This document shows, one piece after another, positions 24,951-35,494 of a stretch of 64,000 bases of DNA. The stretch is from Nonomuraea maritima. Its GTDB lineage: Bacteria; Actinomycetota; Actinomycetes; Streptosporangiales; Streptosporangiaceae. The first letter of the stretch is position 1; each line of letters begins with the position of its first letter. Where the stretch lies: positions 62,001 through 126,000 of the forward strand of contig NZ_FNFB01000015.1 in NCBI RefSeq assembly GCF_900100395.1, in the 5' to 3' direction. The notes beneath the pieces were generated by a model. The model saw only the letters and a list, made by a program, of their open reading frames with translations. It searched no databases and was not told the DNA's origin. The position numbers and the translations under genes are program-made.

Positions 24951-25729
24951 GACGCCTCCACGGGACGGCGGCCGGTCGCGAGGCCCGCGCCGACGAGGTA
25001 GTCGTAGCACGAGCGCAGCAGCTCGTACATGTCCTGGTGGGACCGGTCGGCCTCGACGATGTGCCACCTGACCGCCGGGTTGGCCCGCGCCGCCGCCGCC
25101 ACGTCGACAGTCCCCTCGCCGAAGGGCACCATGTGGTCGTCCATACCGGTCGCCGGGCCGTCCTTGAGGTGGGTGAACTCCAGCCGGTCGCCCAGCCCCG
25201 CGGCCACCCGCGCCGGGTCGAGCCCGGCCACGGCCACCCAGTACGTGTCGAGCTCGACGACCACCGCGGGATCGAGCTCGGCGAGCAGGACGTCGTAGGC
25301 CCACCGGCCGCCGAACTCGTTGCGGAACTCGGCGAAGTGGTTGTGGTAGGCGATCCGCATGCCGCGCGCCGCCGCGTTGGCCGCCGCCCGGTTGACGCGC
25401 TCCGCCCCGGCGAGGACGCCGTCGAGCGTGCCGAACTCCTCCGGCTCCAGGCTCCACACCAGCGTCTCGACGCCGAGCTCCGCGCACCCGTCGAGGACGG
25501 CCGCGGCGTCAGCGCCGGACGGGAACGGGACGTGCATGCTGCACAGGCCGAGACCCAGCCGGTCGAGGGCGGAGCGGACGACCGACGGCGGGTGGTTGTA
25601 CAGGCTGATGGGTTCGACCGCGGCGAAGCCGATCTCCGCGACGCGCTCCAGCACGCCGAGCAGGTCCTTGGAGGCGTCCTCGTGCAGCGACCAGAGCTGC
25701 GCCGCGACCGGCGGGACGTGGCCGCTCAT
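24947..25729 (-). CDS. TIM-barrel sugar phosphate isomerase/epimerase (xylose isomerase-like)
   Basis: A 260-aa AP-endonuclease-2/xylose-isomerase-like barrel. Metal and substrate residues sit at barrel-strand ends: LCSMHVPF, WSLEPEE, IAYHNHFAEF (His-Asn-His), VVELDTYWV (Glu/Asp) and FTHLKDGP (His-Lys-Asp). Family members include epimerases, IolE/IolI dehydratases and lyases acting on 3-keto sugars. It is coupled by 4-base overlaps to the ThuA-like and epimerase genes. The exact reaction is unknown. Confidence 0.88.
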   Translation of the reverse strand: MSGHVPPVAAQLWSLHEDASKDLLGVLERVAEIGFAAVEPISLYNHPPSVVRSALDRLGLGLCSMHVPFPSGADAAAVLDGCAELGVETLVWSLEPEEFGTLDGVLAGAERVNRAAANAAARGMRIAYHNHFAEFRNEFGGRWAYDVLLAELDPAVVVELDTYWVAVAGLDPARVAAGLGDRLEFTHLKDGPATGMDDHMVPFGEGTVDVAAAARANPAVRWHIVEADRSHQDMYELLRSCYDYLVGAGLATGRRPVEAS

Positions 25730-26460
25730 ACCGGGTCCCCGATGAACCGGGCGTTGCCCAGCGGCCAGCGGGTGGACCAGGTGCCGATCGCGTCGTCGTC
25801 CACGCCGGCCGCCCACAGCACCGCCTGCCGGACGAGCTGGCGGAACCAGGGGTTGCCCCAGGCCCGCGCGTCGTGGCCGAGCGAGGTGTAGCAGACCCGG
25901 CCGGCGCCGTGCTCGCGCACGTAGGCCACCGGTTCCGTGCCCTCGCTCGTGCGCCGCTCGGCCACCACCTGGACGTCCGGCGCGTACTCCAGCACGTAGT
26001 ACTCGTCGTCGACGGCGAAGTCGTCCAGGTGCTTCGTGACGGGGTGTCCGCCGCGCACCGAGACCTCGATCCGGCCCTCCGAGCCCGCGTCCCCGTGCGA
26101 GAGGTAACGCGAGCCCACCAGCTCGTACGCCGCCCGGTCGGCGGCAAGGCCGCCGGGCCCGAAGCCGAACAGGTTGCTCGCGTGCACCGCGACCAGCCCC
26201 TTCCCGGCCGCCACCAGCTCCGACAACGCCCGTTGCTGGACGGGGTCGAAGGTGACCGACGAGCGGTAGAGCACGTAGACGTCCGCCTCGGCCGTGGCCG
26301 GCATCGGGTCGACGAACCGGTCGAGGCCGACGGCGCGGGCGGCCGGCAGACCGCCCTCGATCACGATCTCCTGCAGCGCCAGCGCGGCGCCCAGCAGATC
26401 GTGGTGGAGATCGGTGCCCTCGACGATCACCAGTGCCGAGGGCCCGTGTCTGAGTTTCAT
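25726..26460 (-). CDS. ThuA-like protein (class I glutamine amidotransferase-like fold)
   Basis: A 244-aa ThuA-domain protein. Recognisable blocks are ADVYVLYRSSVTFDPVQQRA, AGKGLVAVHASN, ELVGSRYLSHG and the C-terminal GAGRVCYTSLGHDARAWGNP. ThuA proteins accompany oxidative sugar pathways (originally trehalose utilisation) and lack the amidotransferase Cys nucleophile. Chemistry is uncertain. Overlap with the downstream isomerase gene is 4 bases; 24 bases separate it from the binding-protein gene. Confidence 0.85.
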   Translation of the reverse strand: MKLRHGPSALVIVEGTDLHHDLLGAALALQEIVIEGGLPAARAVGLDRFVDPMPATAEADVYVLYRSSVTFDPVQQRALSELVAAGKGLVAVHASNLFGFGPGGLAADRAAYELVGSRYLSHGDAGSEGRIEVSVRGGHPVTKHLDDFAVDDEYYVLEYAPDVQVVAERRTSEGTEPVAYVREHGAGRVCYTSLGHDARAWGNPWFRQLVRQAVLWAAGVDDDAIGTWSTRWPLGNARFIGDPV

Positions 26461-26484
26461 TCCGAAGGACTCCTGTTCCGCAGG

Positions 26485-28119
26485 TCAGCGGGCCTGCGCG
26501 TACTCCCTGGCCATCTGGTCGCCGCCGCCGGACTTCCACTTCTGGATCGCGGCGGTCAGGCTGGAGGCGGGCTCGCGGCCGAGGAACACCGCGACGACCG
26601 CGTCGTCCATCTGCTTCTGCAGGGCGGCGCCCTTGGTGTTGTAGGTCTGCGAGTACAGATGCTCGGCGGGGTTGGGCAGCAGCGTCGAGACCACCTTCTG
26701 CTGCCAGTCGTAGTTGAGCTTGTCGACGCCCGGCGTGCCCTGCGGGTTGCACAGCACCTGCGGGCCGCCCGCGATGTAGGCCATGCCGAGGTCCTGCTCC
26801 CGCTGTCCGCGCGTGGTGAGCACGGCCACGCCGTCCTTGACCGTGTAGTCCTCGCCCTCGACGCCGTAGTTGATCACGAACGACTCCCTGGTGCCGAACG
26901 GGGCCGAGATGTAGTCGAGCACCTTGAGGAACATGTCGATGCGCTTCTTGTCGGTCGTCTTCTTGATCATCGTGATCGCGTAGGCGCCGTTGCCCGTCCA
27001 GTGCACGGCGTCGCCGCCGTCCTTGCCGAACGGCAGCATGATGTCGAAGACGAGCTCGCGGTCGTCGGCGACGATGCCGAACGCGCGGTTGCCGTCGTGC
27101 ACCATGGCCAGCTTGCCCGAGCGGAAGAGCGCGTCCCGCTGCACCTTGTTCTCGATGAGCGTCGCGGTGTCGGGGTGGAAGACGCCGCTCTTGTAGAGGG
27201 CGGCCAGCTCGGCGATGGCCGGGATGAACGCCTCGTGCTCGTAGGCGGAGACGAAGGTGCCGTCGCTCTTGCGCGTCCACTTGTTGGGCACGCCGAACAT
27301 CATCTGCAGGAAGCCGGCGATGTTGCCGCCGAAGGCGTACACGCCGGCCTTCGGGTCGGTGACCGCCTTGGCGAGGTCGCGGAACTCCTGGAGGTTCTTC
27401 GGCTGCGGGTTGGCGCCGGCGGCCTCGATGACGTCCGTCTTGGTGTAGATCTGCGTGCTGAAGATGGGGTCGGAACGCGGGACGCCGTAGATGCGGCCGT
27501 TGAGGTAGCCGTTGAGCCAGCCGGCCTCCTGGATGCCGGCCAGGTTCGGGTACTTCTTCACCGCGTCGCCGGAGAGGTACTCGCTCAGGTCGGTGAACTG
27601 CGCCTCGGCGAGCTGCGGCAGGCGGGAGACGTTCTGGAAGATCGGTACGGAGACGAACTCCGGCAGGTCGTCACCGGCGACGAGGGCGGGGAACTTCGTC
27701 TGGAAGTCGGCGAAGGGCACCTGCACCGGCTTGATGTTGAGGTTGAGCTCCTTGTTCAGCAGCTGCCAGTAGACGTTCTCCTCCAGGGGCGGGGCCGGCT
27801 GGCCGTACGTCATGATCATGACGTTGAAGTCGGTGCCGTCACCGACGGGGCCGGTCACCGTCTTCGGGCCGTCCATGGGGAAGGACTCGTAGACGTCCAT
27901 GACGCCCTGGGCGGTGCCCTCGTACAGCGGCTTGGGCTTGTTCGGCGGCACGTACGTGGGCAGCGGCACCGCCTGGCCGGCGCTCGCCGACCCGCCGCCG
28001 CCCGCGCTCCTGGTTCCCGAGCCTGAGCCGCAGGCGGCGAGCGCTCCGCCGAAGGGCGCGAGCGCCGCGGCCAGGCCCGCGCTCCGCAGCAGCGATCGGC
28101 GACTGATTCTGCTAGACAT
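26485..28119 (-). CDS. Sugar-binding lipoprotein of a CUT1 ABC importer
   Basis: A 544-aa extracytoplasmic solute-binding protein. The N-terminus has Tat-like SRRSLLRSAG (Arg7-Arg8) and lipobox LAAC with Cys30, followed by a Gly/Ser linker. The large size and motifs such as NIKPVQVPFADFQTKFPALV and MDVYESFPMDG match the LipO/YtcQ-type binding proteins that accompany oligosaccharide permeases. It stands directly downstream of two permease genes. No ATPase gene is in the operon; actinomycete CUT1 systems usually borrow a shared MsiK-type ATPase. Confidence 0.9.
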   Translation of the reverse strand: MSSRISRRSLLRSAGLAAALAPFGGALAACGSGSGTRSAGGGGSASAGQAVPLPTYVPPNKPKPLYEGTAQGVMDVYESFPMDGPKTVTGPVGDGTDFNVMIMTYGQPAPPLEENVYWQLLNKELNLNIKPVQVPFADFQTKFPALVAGDDLPEFVSVPIFQNVSRLPQLAEAQFTDLSEYLSGDAVKKYPNLAGIQEAGWLNGYLNGRIYGVPRSDPIFSTQIYTKTDVIEAAGANPQPKNLQEFRDLAKAVTDPKAGVYAFGGNIAGFLQMMFGVPNKWTRKSDGTFVSAYEHEAFIPAIAELAALYKSGVFHPDTATLIENKVQRDALFRSGKLAMVHDGNRAFGIVADDRELVFDIMLPFGKDGGDAVHWTGNGAYAITMIKKTTDKKRIDMFLKVLDYISAPFGTRESFVINYGVEGEDYTVKDGVAVLTTRGQREQDLGMAYIAGGPQVLCNPQGTPGVDKLNYDWQQKVVSTLLPNPAEHLYSQTYNTKGAALQKQMDDAVVAVFLGREPASSLTAAIQKWKSGGGDQMAREYAQAR

Positions 28120-28144
28120 GATGTCTTCCTTTACAGATGTCCGG

Positions 28145-29032
28145 TCAACCCTTGATGGCCCCGGTGAGCATCCCCTTCGACATGTGCTTGGTCAGGAAGG
28201 GATAGACACACAGGATCGGCAGTGTGGCGATCGCCACGAGCGCCATCTGCACGGACTGCGCGGGGGGTGCCACGTATCCGGGAATGGCCTGCGCATTGGT
28301 GGTGACGTTGTTGTCCAGCACGAACGTCCGCATGACGAGCTGGAGCGGCCACATCTCCGTATCGTTCAAATACAGCAGCGGGCCGAAATAGTTGTTCCAG
28401 TAGCCGACCGCGATGAAAAGGCCCACCACCGCGATGACGGCTTTGGAATTGGGCAGCACGACCGACCGCAGAATGCGCCATTCCCCGGCGCCGTCCATGC
28501 GGGCCGCGTCGAACAGCTCGTGCGGTATCGCCTGGATGAACCCGCGGACGATGACGATGTTGAACGCGCTCACCGCGGTGGGGATGATCAGCGACCAGTA
28601 CGTGTTCAGCATGCCCAGCTGCTTGACCATCAGGTAGACGGGGATCATGCCGGGCGCGAAGAGCAGGGTGAAGAGCACGAACGACAGCAGGCCACGCTGG
28701 AAGAGCGACTGCCTGCGGCTCAGGCCGTAGGCCGCGAGCACCGTGCAGGCGAGGCTGAAGGCGGTGCCCACCGCCGTCACCCCCACGCTGATCACGATGG
28801 AGCGCGACACCTGCGTGCCGTTGAAGATCTCCTTGTAGGCCTCGAAGGAGACGCTCGTCGGCCAGATCACGTAGCCGCCGTTGGCGTCGATCTGCTGCTG
28901 GGTGGCGATGCTGGTGGAGATCACGACGAGGAACGGGAAGACGACCACCGCGCAGATGAGCGTGAGCGCGAGCGCCTTCAGGGCGATGGCGATCGGCCGG
29001 GGCTTGCCCAGCCATACGGGACGGGTGTTCAT
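28145..29032 (-). CDS. CUT1 ABC importer permease, second subunit (YtcP/UgpE-like)
   Basis: A 295-aa protein with six predicted membrane helices. The EAA loop that docks on the ATPase is ELFDAARMDGAGEWRILRSV followed by VLPNSK. The ATG at 29032 overlaps the upstream permease stop as ATGA; the long frame further upstream is an out-of-frame extension through that gene. The short N-terminus before the first helix is typical of this subunit. Confidence 0.92.
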   Translation of the reverse strand: MNTRPVWLGKPRPIAIALKALALTLICAVVVFPFLVVISTSIATQQQIDANGGYVIWPTSVSFEAYKEIFNGTQVSRSIVISVGVTAVGTAFSLACTVLAAYGLSRRQSLFQRGLLSFVLFTLLFAPGMIPVYLMVKQLGMLNTYWSLIIPTAVSAFNIVIVRGFIQAIPHELFDAARMDGAGEWRILRSVVLPNSKAVIAVVGLFIAVGYWNNYFGPLLYLNDTEMWPLQLVMRTFVLDNNVTTNAQAIPGYVAPPAQSVQMALVAIATLPILCVYPFLTKHMSKGMLTGAIKG

Positions 29033-30003
29033 CGCCGGTAGACGCCCTCCTCTCCGAGCCGGTGGGCGAGTTTGTTGGCGGCGAGCACGAGCAGCAGGCT
29101 CACCACGCCTTTGAGCAGGCCGGCGGCGGTCGCGGTGCCCCAGCTGCCGTCGACCACGCCGTTGAAGTACGTGAAGGTGTCCAGCACCTCGGCGGCTCCG
29201 GGGCCGACCGCGTCGCGCTGGAGCAGGATCTGCTCGAAGCCGACGGTGAGGGAGTCGCCGAGCCGCAGGATGAGCATCAGCACGATGATCGGCCGCATGC
29301 CGGGGAGCGTGACGTGCCAGAAGCGCTGCCAGGCGCCGGCGCCGTCGATGGTGGCGGCCTCGTACAGGCCGGGGTTGATGGCGGCGATGGCCGCCAGGAA
29401 GATGATCGTCCCCCAGCCGGCGTCCTTCCAGATGGCCTGCGTGGTGAGCAGCAGCTTGAAGGTGTCGGGGTTGGACATGATCTCGAAGGGCGACATGTCG
29501 TGCGTGAGGAGGAAGCGGTTCAGCACGCCGTTGCCGCCCAGGACCTGCTGGAACAGCGCGACGATGATCACCCACGAGAGGAAGTGCGGCAGGTAGATCA
29601 CCGACTGCACGAACCTCTTGGCCATCGGCATGGCGACCGTGTTGAGCAGCACCGCCAGCAGGATCGGCACGGGGAAGAACAGGACGATCTGCAGCAGGGT
29701 GATCTGCGCCGTGTTCCACAGCGCGTTCCAGAACGCCGTGTCGGAGAACAGTGAGCTGAAGTTGGCCCATCCCACCCACTCCGACCCGGTGAAGCCGAGG
29801 AAGGGGACGTAGTCCATGAACGCGATGACGCTGCCCAGTAACGGGATGTAGGTGAAGAGCAGCAGGATGAGCACCGCGGGAGCCACCATGACGAGCAGGG
29901 GCGAATCCCGCCAGAGCTTGGTGAGGAAGGGCATTTTCCGCTGGGTGTGGAGCTTGTTCTCGGGTGGCGGGTTCACTCGAGGCAGGGTCTGATTGACCGC
30001 CAT
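29029..30003 (-). CDS. CUT1 ABC importer permease, first subunit (LplB/UgpA-like)
   Basis: A 324-aa protein with six membrane helices and the EAA loop YEAATIDGAGAWQRFWHVTL followed by PGMRP. The ATG at 30003 is supported by GGAGAGGTGATC; it is the first gene of the minus-strand importer operon, preceded by a promoter with ATACCA boxes. The cytoplasmic N-terminal tail (about 30 residues) is usual for this subunit. Confidence 0.92.
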   Translation of the reverse strand: MAVNQTLPRVNPPPENKLHTQRKMPFLTKLWRDSPLLVMVAPAVLILLLFTYIPLLGSVIAFMDYVPFLGFTGSEWVGWANFSSLFSDTAFWNALWNTAQITLLQIVLFFPVPILLAVLLNTVAMPMAKRFVQSVIYLPHFLSWVIIVALFQQVLGGNGVLNRFLLTHDMSPFEIMSNPDTFKLLLTTQAIWKDAGWGTIIFLAAIAAINPGLYEAATIDGAGAWQRFWHVTLPGMRPIIVLMLILRLGDSLTVGFEQILLQRDAVGPGAAEVLDTFTYFNGVVDGSWGTATAAGLLKGVVSLLLVLAANKLAHRLGEEGVYRR

Positions 30004-30049
30004 GATCACCTCTCCATGAGTCGGGAAAAAGCTCCGCGACCAGGGCGAA

Positions 30050-30097
30050 ATACCAGTGAAGTACCGGGAAGATACCACTTGCGCCAAAGTAAGACAA
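30050..30097 (-). promoter_or_regulatory. Promoter of the importer operon overlapped by ATACCA (TGGTAT) boxes
   Basis: On the minus strand TTGTCT (30097-30092) and TATCTT (30074-30069) have a 17-base spacer. One ATACCA box (30072-30077) covers the upstream edge of the -10 and another (30050-30055) lies about 10 bases past the predicted start; the boxes are 22 bp apart, about two helical turns. This suits a repressor binding both. For the divergent glycosidase operon, AAGACA (30091-30096) and TATAAG (30115-30120) form a weaker back-to-back promoter. Confidence 0.55.
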
Positions 30098-30161
30098 CCA
30101 GTACGTTCGCCCACTATAAGAAGGACCTTCACAGATCCCGAAATGACGAGGTGAATGAGCG

Positions 30162-31787
30162 GTGAACGGCTTCTCCTCCCTGGTGCCGAGCCCGGCGACG
30201 GTCCGGCCGGAGCCCGGTACCTGCCGTTTACATGCGGATATGCCGCTCACCGTGGACGGCCCGCCCGAGGCCGCGGCACTCGCCCGCCGGTTCCTCGCGA
30301 GCCTCGGTGAGGCGGGGAACACGCCACCGAATACCACTGAGACCACGTGGTTCTCCGTGCGCGCCGCCGTCGATGGGCCGCCGGGAGGCTATGCCCTGCA
30401 CGTCACCGAGCAGGGCGTCACCGTCGAGGCCGGCGACGTCGAGGGCGTGTCCGGCGCTCTCACCGTCCTGCGCCAGCTCCTGCCGGACCAGGTCTGGCGC
30501 AGAGCGGGCGTCCCGTCCGGCGGCTGGACCGTGCCGTGCGGCACGGTCTCCGACGCCCCCGCGTACGGCTGGCGCGGCGCGATGCTCGACGTGGCCCGGC
30601 ACTTCCTGCCCAGGACCGCCGTGCTGCGCTACGTCGACCTGCTCGCCGCTCACCGCTACAACCGGCTGCACCTGCACCTCACCGACGACCAGGGCTGGCG
30701 GGTGGAGAGCCGCCTGCACCCACGCCTGCACGAGGTCGGCGCCTGGCGGCCGTCCACCAGGCTCGGCCCCGACGGCGTGCCCGACGGAACCCCGCACGGC
30801 GGTTACTACAGCCTCGACGACCTCGCCGAGATCTCCGCGTACGCGCGGTCCCATGGGATCGTGCTGGTGCCGGAGATCGACGTGCCCGGGCACACGTCCG
30901 CGCTGCGCGCCGCCTACCCCGAACTCGGCCGCCCGGGGGAGGAGCAGGCCGTGCTCGACACGGTCTGGGCGGGCGGCTCCTCGATCAGCCCCACCGAGCC
31001 GGTCGCCGCCTTCCTGCGCGACGTGCTCGGCGAGATCGTCGACGCGACCGGCGCACCGTACGTGCACCTCGGCGGCGACGAGTGCGACATGAGCTGGTGG
31101 GCGGACGACCCGGCCATCGCCGCCGAGATGGCGGCGCACGGCTACACCGAGCCCCGCCAGATGCACGGCCACTTCCTGCGCGGGCTCGGCGGCTTCCTCG
31201 CCGGCCGCGGCGTGCGCATGATCGTGTGGGACGAGGCCTTCGTCACCGGCGGCGTGCTGCCCGACACGATCGTCATGGCCTGGCGCGGCCACGAGGTGGC
31301 CGAGCGCGCCGCGCGCACCCACGACGTGGTCCGCGCCCCGCTCTTCCCCACCTACTTCAACTTCGACCAGTCCGACCTGCCGGAGGAACGGCGTTCGGAA
31401 GGCGGCCCGATCACCCTGGCCGACGTGGCCGCCTTCACCCCGGCGCCGCCGGAATGGCCCGCCGAGCTGCGCTCGCGGGTGCTCGGCGCGCAGTGGCAGG
31501 TCTGGAGCGAGTGGGTGCCCCACGAGCGGCACCTCGACTACCTGGCCTTCCCGCGCGCCTGCGCGCTCGCCGAGGTCCTGTGGCGCGGCGGCGTCGACGA
31601 TCCCGCCGCGTTCGAGGACCGGCTGCGGGCCCACCTGCCCCGGCTGGACGCCCTCGGCGTGGAGTACCGTCCGCCCGGCGGCCCCCGTCCCTGGCAGGCC
31701 GGCGGCACGGGCGCCTGGCGGCGTACCGGGCCAGGACGGATCGAGGAGACCAGGAAATGGGTCGAGTCGATCTCCCGCGAGCCGTGA
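30162..31787 (+). CDS. GH20 beta-N-acetylhexosaminidase, cytoplasmic
   Basis: A 541-aa enzyme. The non-catalytic beta-alpha N-terminal domain (residues about 10-135) is followed by the GH20 barrel starting YGWRGAMLDVARHFLPRTAV. The catalytic pair is Asp306-Glu307 in HLGGDECDMSWW, the basis of substrate-assisted hydrolysis of terminal beta-GlcNAc/GalNAc. Other signatures are HLHLTDDQGWRVES and VPEIDVPGHTSA. There is no signal peptide, so it acts on imported oligosaccharide. The start is GTG 30162 with GAGGTGA upstream. First gene of a four-gene operon. Confidence 0.93.
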   Translation: MNGFSSLVPSPATVRPEPGTCRLHADMPLTVDGPPEAAALARRFLASLGEAGNTPPNTTETTWFSVRAAVDGPPGGYALHVTEQGVTVEAGDVEGVSGALTVLRQLLPDQVWRRAGVPSGGWTVPCGTVSDAPAYGWRGAMLDVARHFLPRTAVLRYVDLLAAHRYNRLHLHLTDDQGWRVESRLHPRLHEVGAWRPSTRLGPDGVPDGTPHGGYYSLDDLAEISAYARSHGIVLVPEIDVPGHTSALRAAYPELGRPGEEQAVLDTVWAGGSSISPTEPVAAFLRDVLGEIVDATGAPYVHLGGDECDMSWWADDPAIAAEMAAHGYTEPRQMHGHFLRGLGGFLAGRGVRMIVWDEAFVTGGVLPDTIVMAWRGHEVAERAARTHDVVRAPLFPTYFNFDQSDLPEERRSEGGPITLADVAAFTPAPPEWPAELRSRVLGAQWQVWSEWVPHERHLDYLAFPRACALAEVLWRGGVDDPAAFEDRLRAHLPRLDALGVEYRPPGGPRPWQAGGTGAWRRTGPGRIEETRKWVESISREP

Positions 31788-31815
31788 TCCATCCCGACAC
31801 AGGAGTGCACCACCG

Positions 31816-33167
<1,352 letters not shown>

Positions 33168-33174
<7 letters not shown>

Positions 33175-34886
33175 GCGTTCTCACCAGTCACCTCGGGTAC
33201 AACGCCACCGGTTCGAAGAAGGCGGTGGTGCTCGCTCGTGAGCCGGTCGAGCTGCTGTCGGCGGGGCTCGTCGCCGCCGACGGCAGCCGGACCGACCTCG
33301 CCGTGAGCCCGTTGCGTCAGGTCGACCGGTGGTCGGCCGGCCTGTTCGCCCGGATCGACTTCGGTCACGTACGCGCCGAGGGCACGTACCGGGCGGAGGT
33401 CACCACCGCGGACGGCGCGTGGTCGTCGGCGCCGTTCGAGATCGCCGAGCGGCGCGTCCACCACCAGACGCTCTCGGACGTCCTGTACTACTTCAAGGCC
33501 GTACGCTCCAGCGGCGAGATCGACCGCAAGGACCGGCACGCCCGCTTCCACCTCGACGACTCAGGACGCACGGTCGACGCGAGCGGCGGCTGGCTCGACG
33601 CCTCGGGCGACCACAGCAAGTTCCTCAGCCACCTCAACTACACCCGGATGATGAACCCGCAGCAGACCCCGCTGTGCGCGTGGGCGTTCCTGGCCGCCCG
33701 CGACCACCTCAGGGCCACGCATCCTGAGCTGTTCCGCGTGCTGGGCGCCAGGCTGCGCGACGAGGGGCTGTACGGCGCCGACTTCCTGGTGCGGTTCCAG
33801 TCGGAGGAGGGCTACTTCTACACGGCGGTCTTCGACGCCCTCACCAAGCAGCTCGACGAACGCGTGATCAACGCGCCGCTGCAGGACTGCGTGCGCACCA
33901 CCCGCTGGCAGGCCGCGTACCGGCAGGGCGGCGGGATGGCGATCGCGGCGCTGGCCAGGGCCGCCGTCCAGGACGACCACGGCGACTTCACGCCGCGCGA
34001 GTACTTCGCCGCGGCCCACCGCGGCTTCACCCACCTGGAGGAACACAACGCCGACTACTTGTACGACGGCCACGAGTCGGTGATCGACGACTACTGCGCC
34101 CTGATGGCCGCCACCGAACTGGCCGACGCCGCCCACCACGGCTTCGGGGCGGAGCACCTGCCGGTGTTCGCGGCGGCGGCCGAGCGCCGGGCCGCCGCGC
34201 TGGCCGCCCGGTACACCGACTCGGGGCACGGGTTCGGCTACCTGAAGGGCGACGTCGAGGGACGGCCGTTCTTCCACGCGGCCGAGCCTGGCCTGCCTGC
34301 CGTTGCGCTGCTGCGCTTCGCCGAGGTGCTGCCCGCGTCGGCCGAGGCGGAGCGGGCGCGCGACCTGGCCCTCGCGCTGCTGCGCGACACGGTCACGCTG
34401 ACGGACGAGGTGGCCAACCCCTTCGGCTACCCCCGCCAGTACGCGCAGCCGCTCGGCGGGCAGCCCAGGGCCGGCTTCTTCTACCCGCACGAGAACGAGA
34501 CCGGCTACTGGTGGCAGGGGGAGAACGCGGGCATCAGCTCGACCGCGTACGCCGCGCTGCTCGCCGCGGGGGCGCCCGGCTGCCCCGAGCCGCTGCGCGA
34601 GCGGCTGCGCGTGCTGGCCGAGGACCAGGTGCAGTGGATCGTCGGGCTCAACCCGTTCGACGCGTCCATGCTCCAGGGGCGCGGCAGGAACAACGTGGAG
34701 TACTCCACTGCCTTCCAGAACGTGCCGGGCGGCATACTCAACGGCATCACCAGCGGGTTCGATGACGAGCACGACATCGCCTTCATGCCGCAGGAGCACC
34801 GCGACGGCGGGTATTCGTGGCGGTGGGCCGAACAGTGGATCCCGCACAGCGCCTGGTTCCTGCTCGCGATGTCGGTGACGCGATGA
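33168..34886 (+). CDS. GH9 glycosidase with N-terminal Ig-like domain, cytoplasmic exo-type
   Basis: A 572-aa protein. Residues about 1-90 form the cellulase Ig-like domain (SHLGYNATGSKKAVVLARE, then RAEVTTADG). The (alpha/alpha)6 catalytic domain carries the GH9 motif GGWLDASGDHSKF with Asp144 and Asp148 as candidate base residues, and ENETGYWWQGENAG with Glu452 as candidate acid. Intracellular GH9 enzymes in other bacteria act on short beta-glucosides or glucosaminides rather than on cellulose. The GTG start at 33168 overlaps the GH1 stop by 7 bases, and the GNAT gene starts within its stop codon. Confidence 0.85.
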
Positions 34887-35494
34887 TCCGCCCGTTCCAG
34901 CCGTACGACCTGGCCGGCATGTACCGCGTCTGCCTGGAGACGGGCGACTCCGGGCGGGACGCCACGCGGCTGTACCGCGACCCCGAGCTGCTCGGGCACG
35001 TCTATGCGGGGCCGTACCCGGTCGCCGACCCCGGCCTGACCTGGGTCGCGTACGACGAGCACGGGCTGCTCGGGTACGTCGTCGCGACGGCCGACACCGC
35101 GGCCTTCGAGGACTGGCTGGAGGAGGAGTGGTGGCCGGGGCTGCGCGCCCGGTATCCGCGGCGGGCGGCCGCCGACCCGGGCGACGGCACCCAGGACTGG
35201 CTGCGCGTCGCCCACCTCCACGACCCGCCGCGCACCGAGACCGACCTCCTGGAGACCCACCCGGCCCACCTGCACATCGACATCCTGCCGCGCGGCCAGG
35301 GGAAGGGGCTGGGCCGCCGGCTGATCACGACGCTGACCGCCGCGCTGCGCGAGCGCGGCGTGCCCGGCCTGCATCTCGGGGTCGGCAGCGGCAACCCCCG
35401 GGCCTTCGCTTTCTATCTGGCCATGGGGTTCGACGAGCGGCAGCGCGGCGCCTGGGGCTCCACGATGACGATGGGTCTCCGAAAATCAATTTGA
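34883..35494 (+). CDS. GNAT protein resembling the acetyltransferase-like C-terminal domain of O-GlcNAcase
   Basis: A 203-aa protein beginning IRPFQPYDLAGMYRVCLETG. Residues about 30-95 (RDPELLGHVYAGPYP, GLLGYVVATADTAAFEDWL, EEEWWPGLRARYP) follow the order of the human O-GlcNAcase C-terminal domain (RPYQPSD..., PDLIGD..VG, GYALGTVD, W.P.....YP). The acetyl-CoA loop RGQGKGLGRRL is intact here, unlike in the human pseudo-enzyme. It is coupled (ATGA) to the GH9 gene in an operon that begins with GH20, so acetylation of a free amino sugar or of a glucosaminide is a natural guess. No substrate is established. Confidence 0.8.
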   Translation: MIRPFQPYDLAGMYRVCLETGDSGRDATRLYRDPELLGHVYAGPYPVADPGLTWVAYDEHGLLGYVVATADTAAFEDWLEEEWWPGLRARYPRRAAADPGDGTQDWLRVAHLHDPPRTETDLLETHPAHLHIDILPRGQGKGLGRRLITTLTAALRERGVPGLHLGVGSGNPRAFAFYLAMGFDERQRGAWGSTMTMGLRKSI

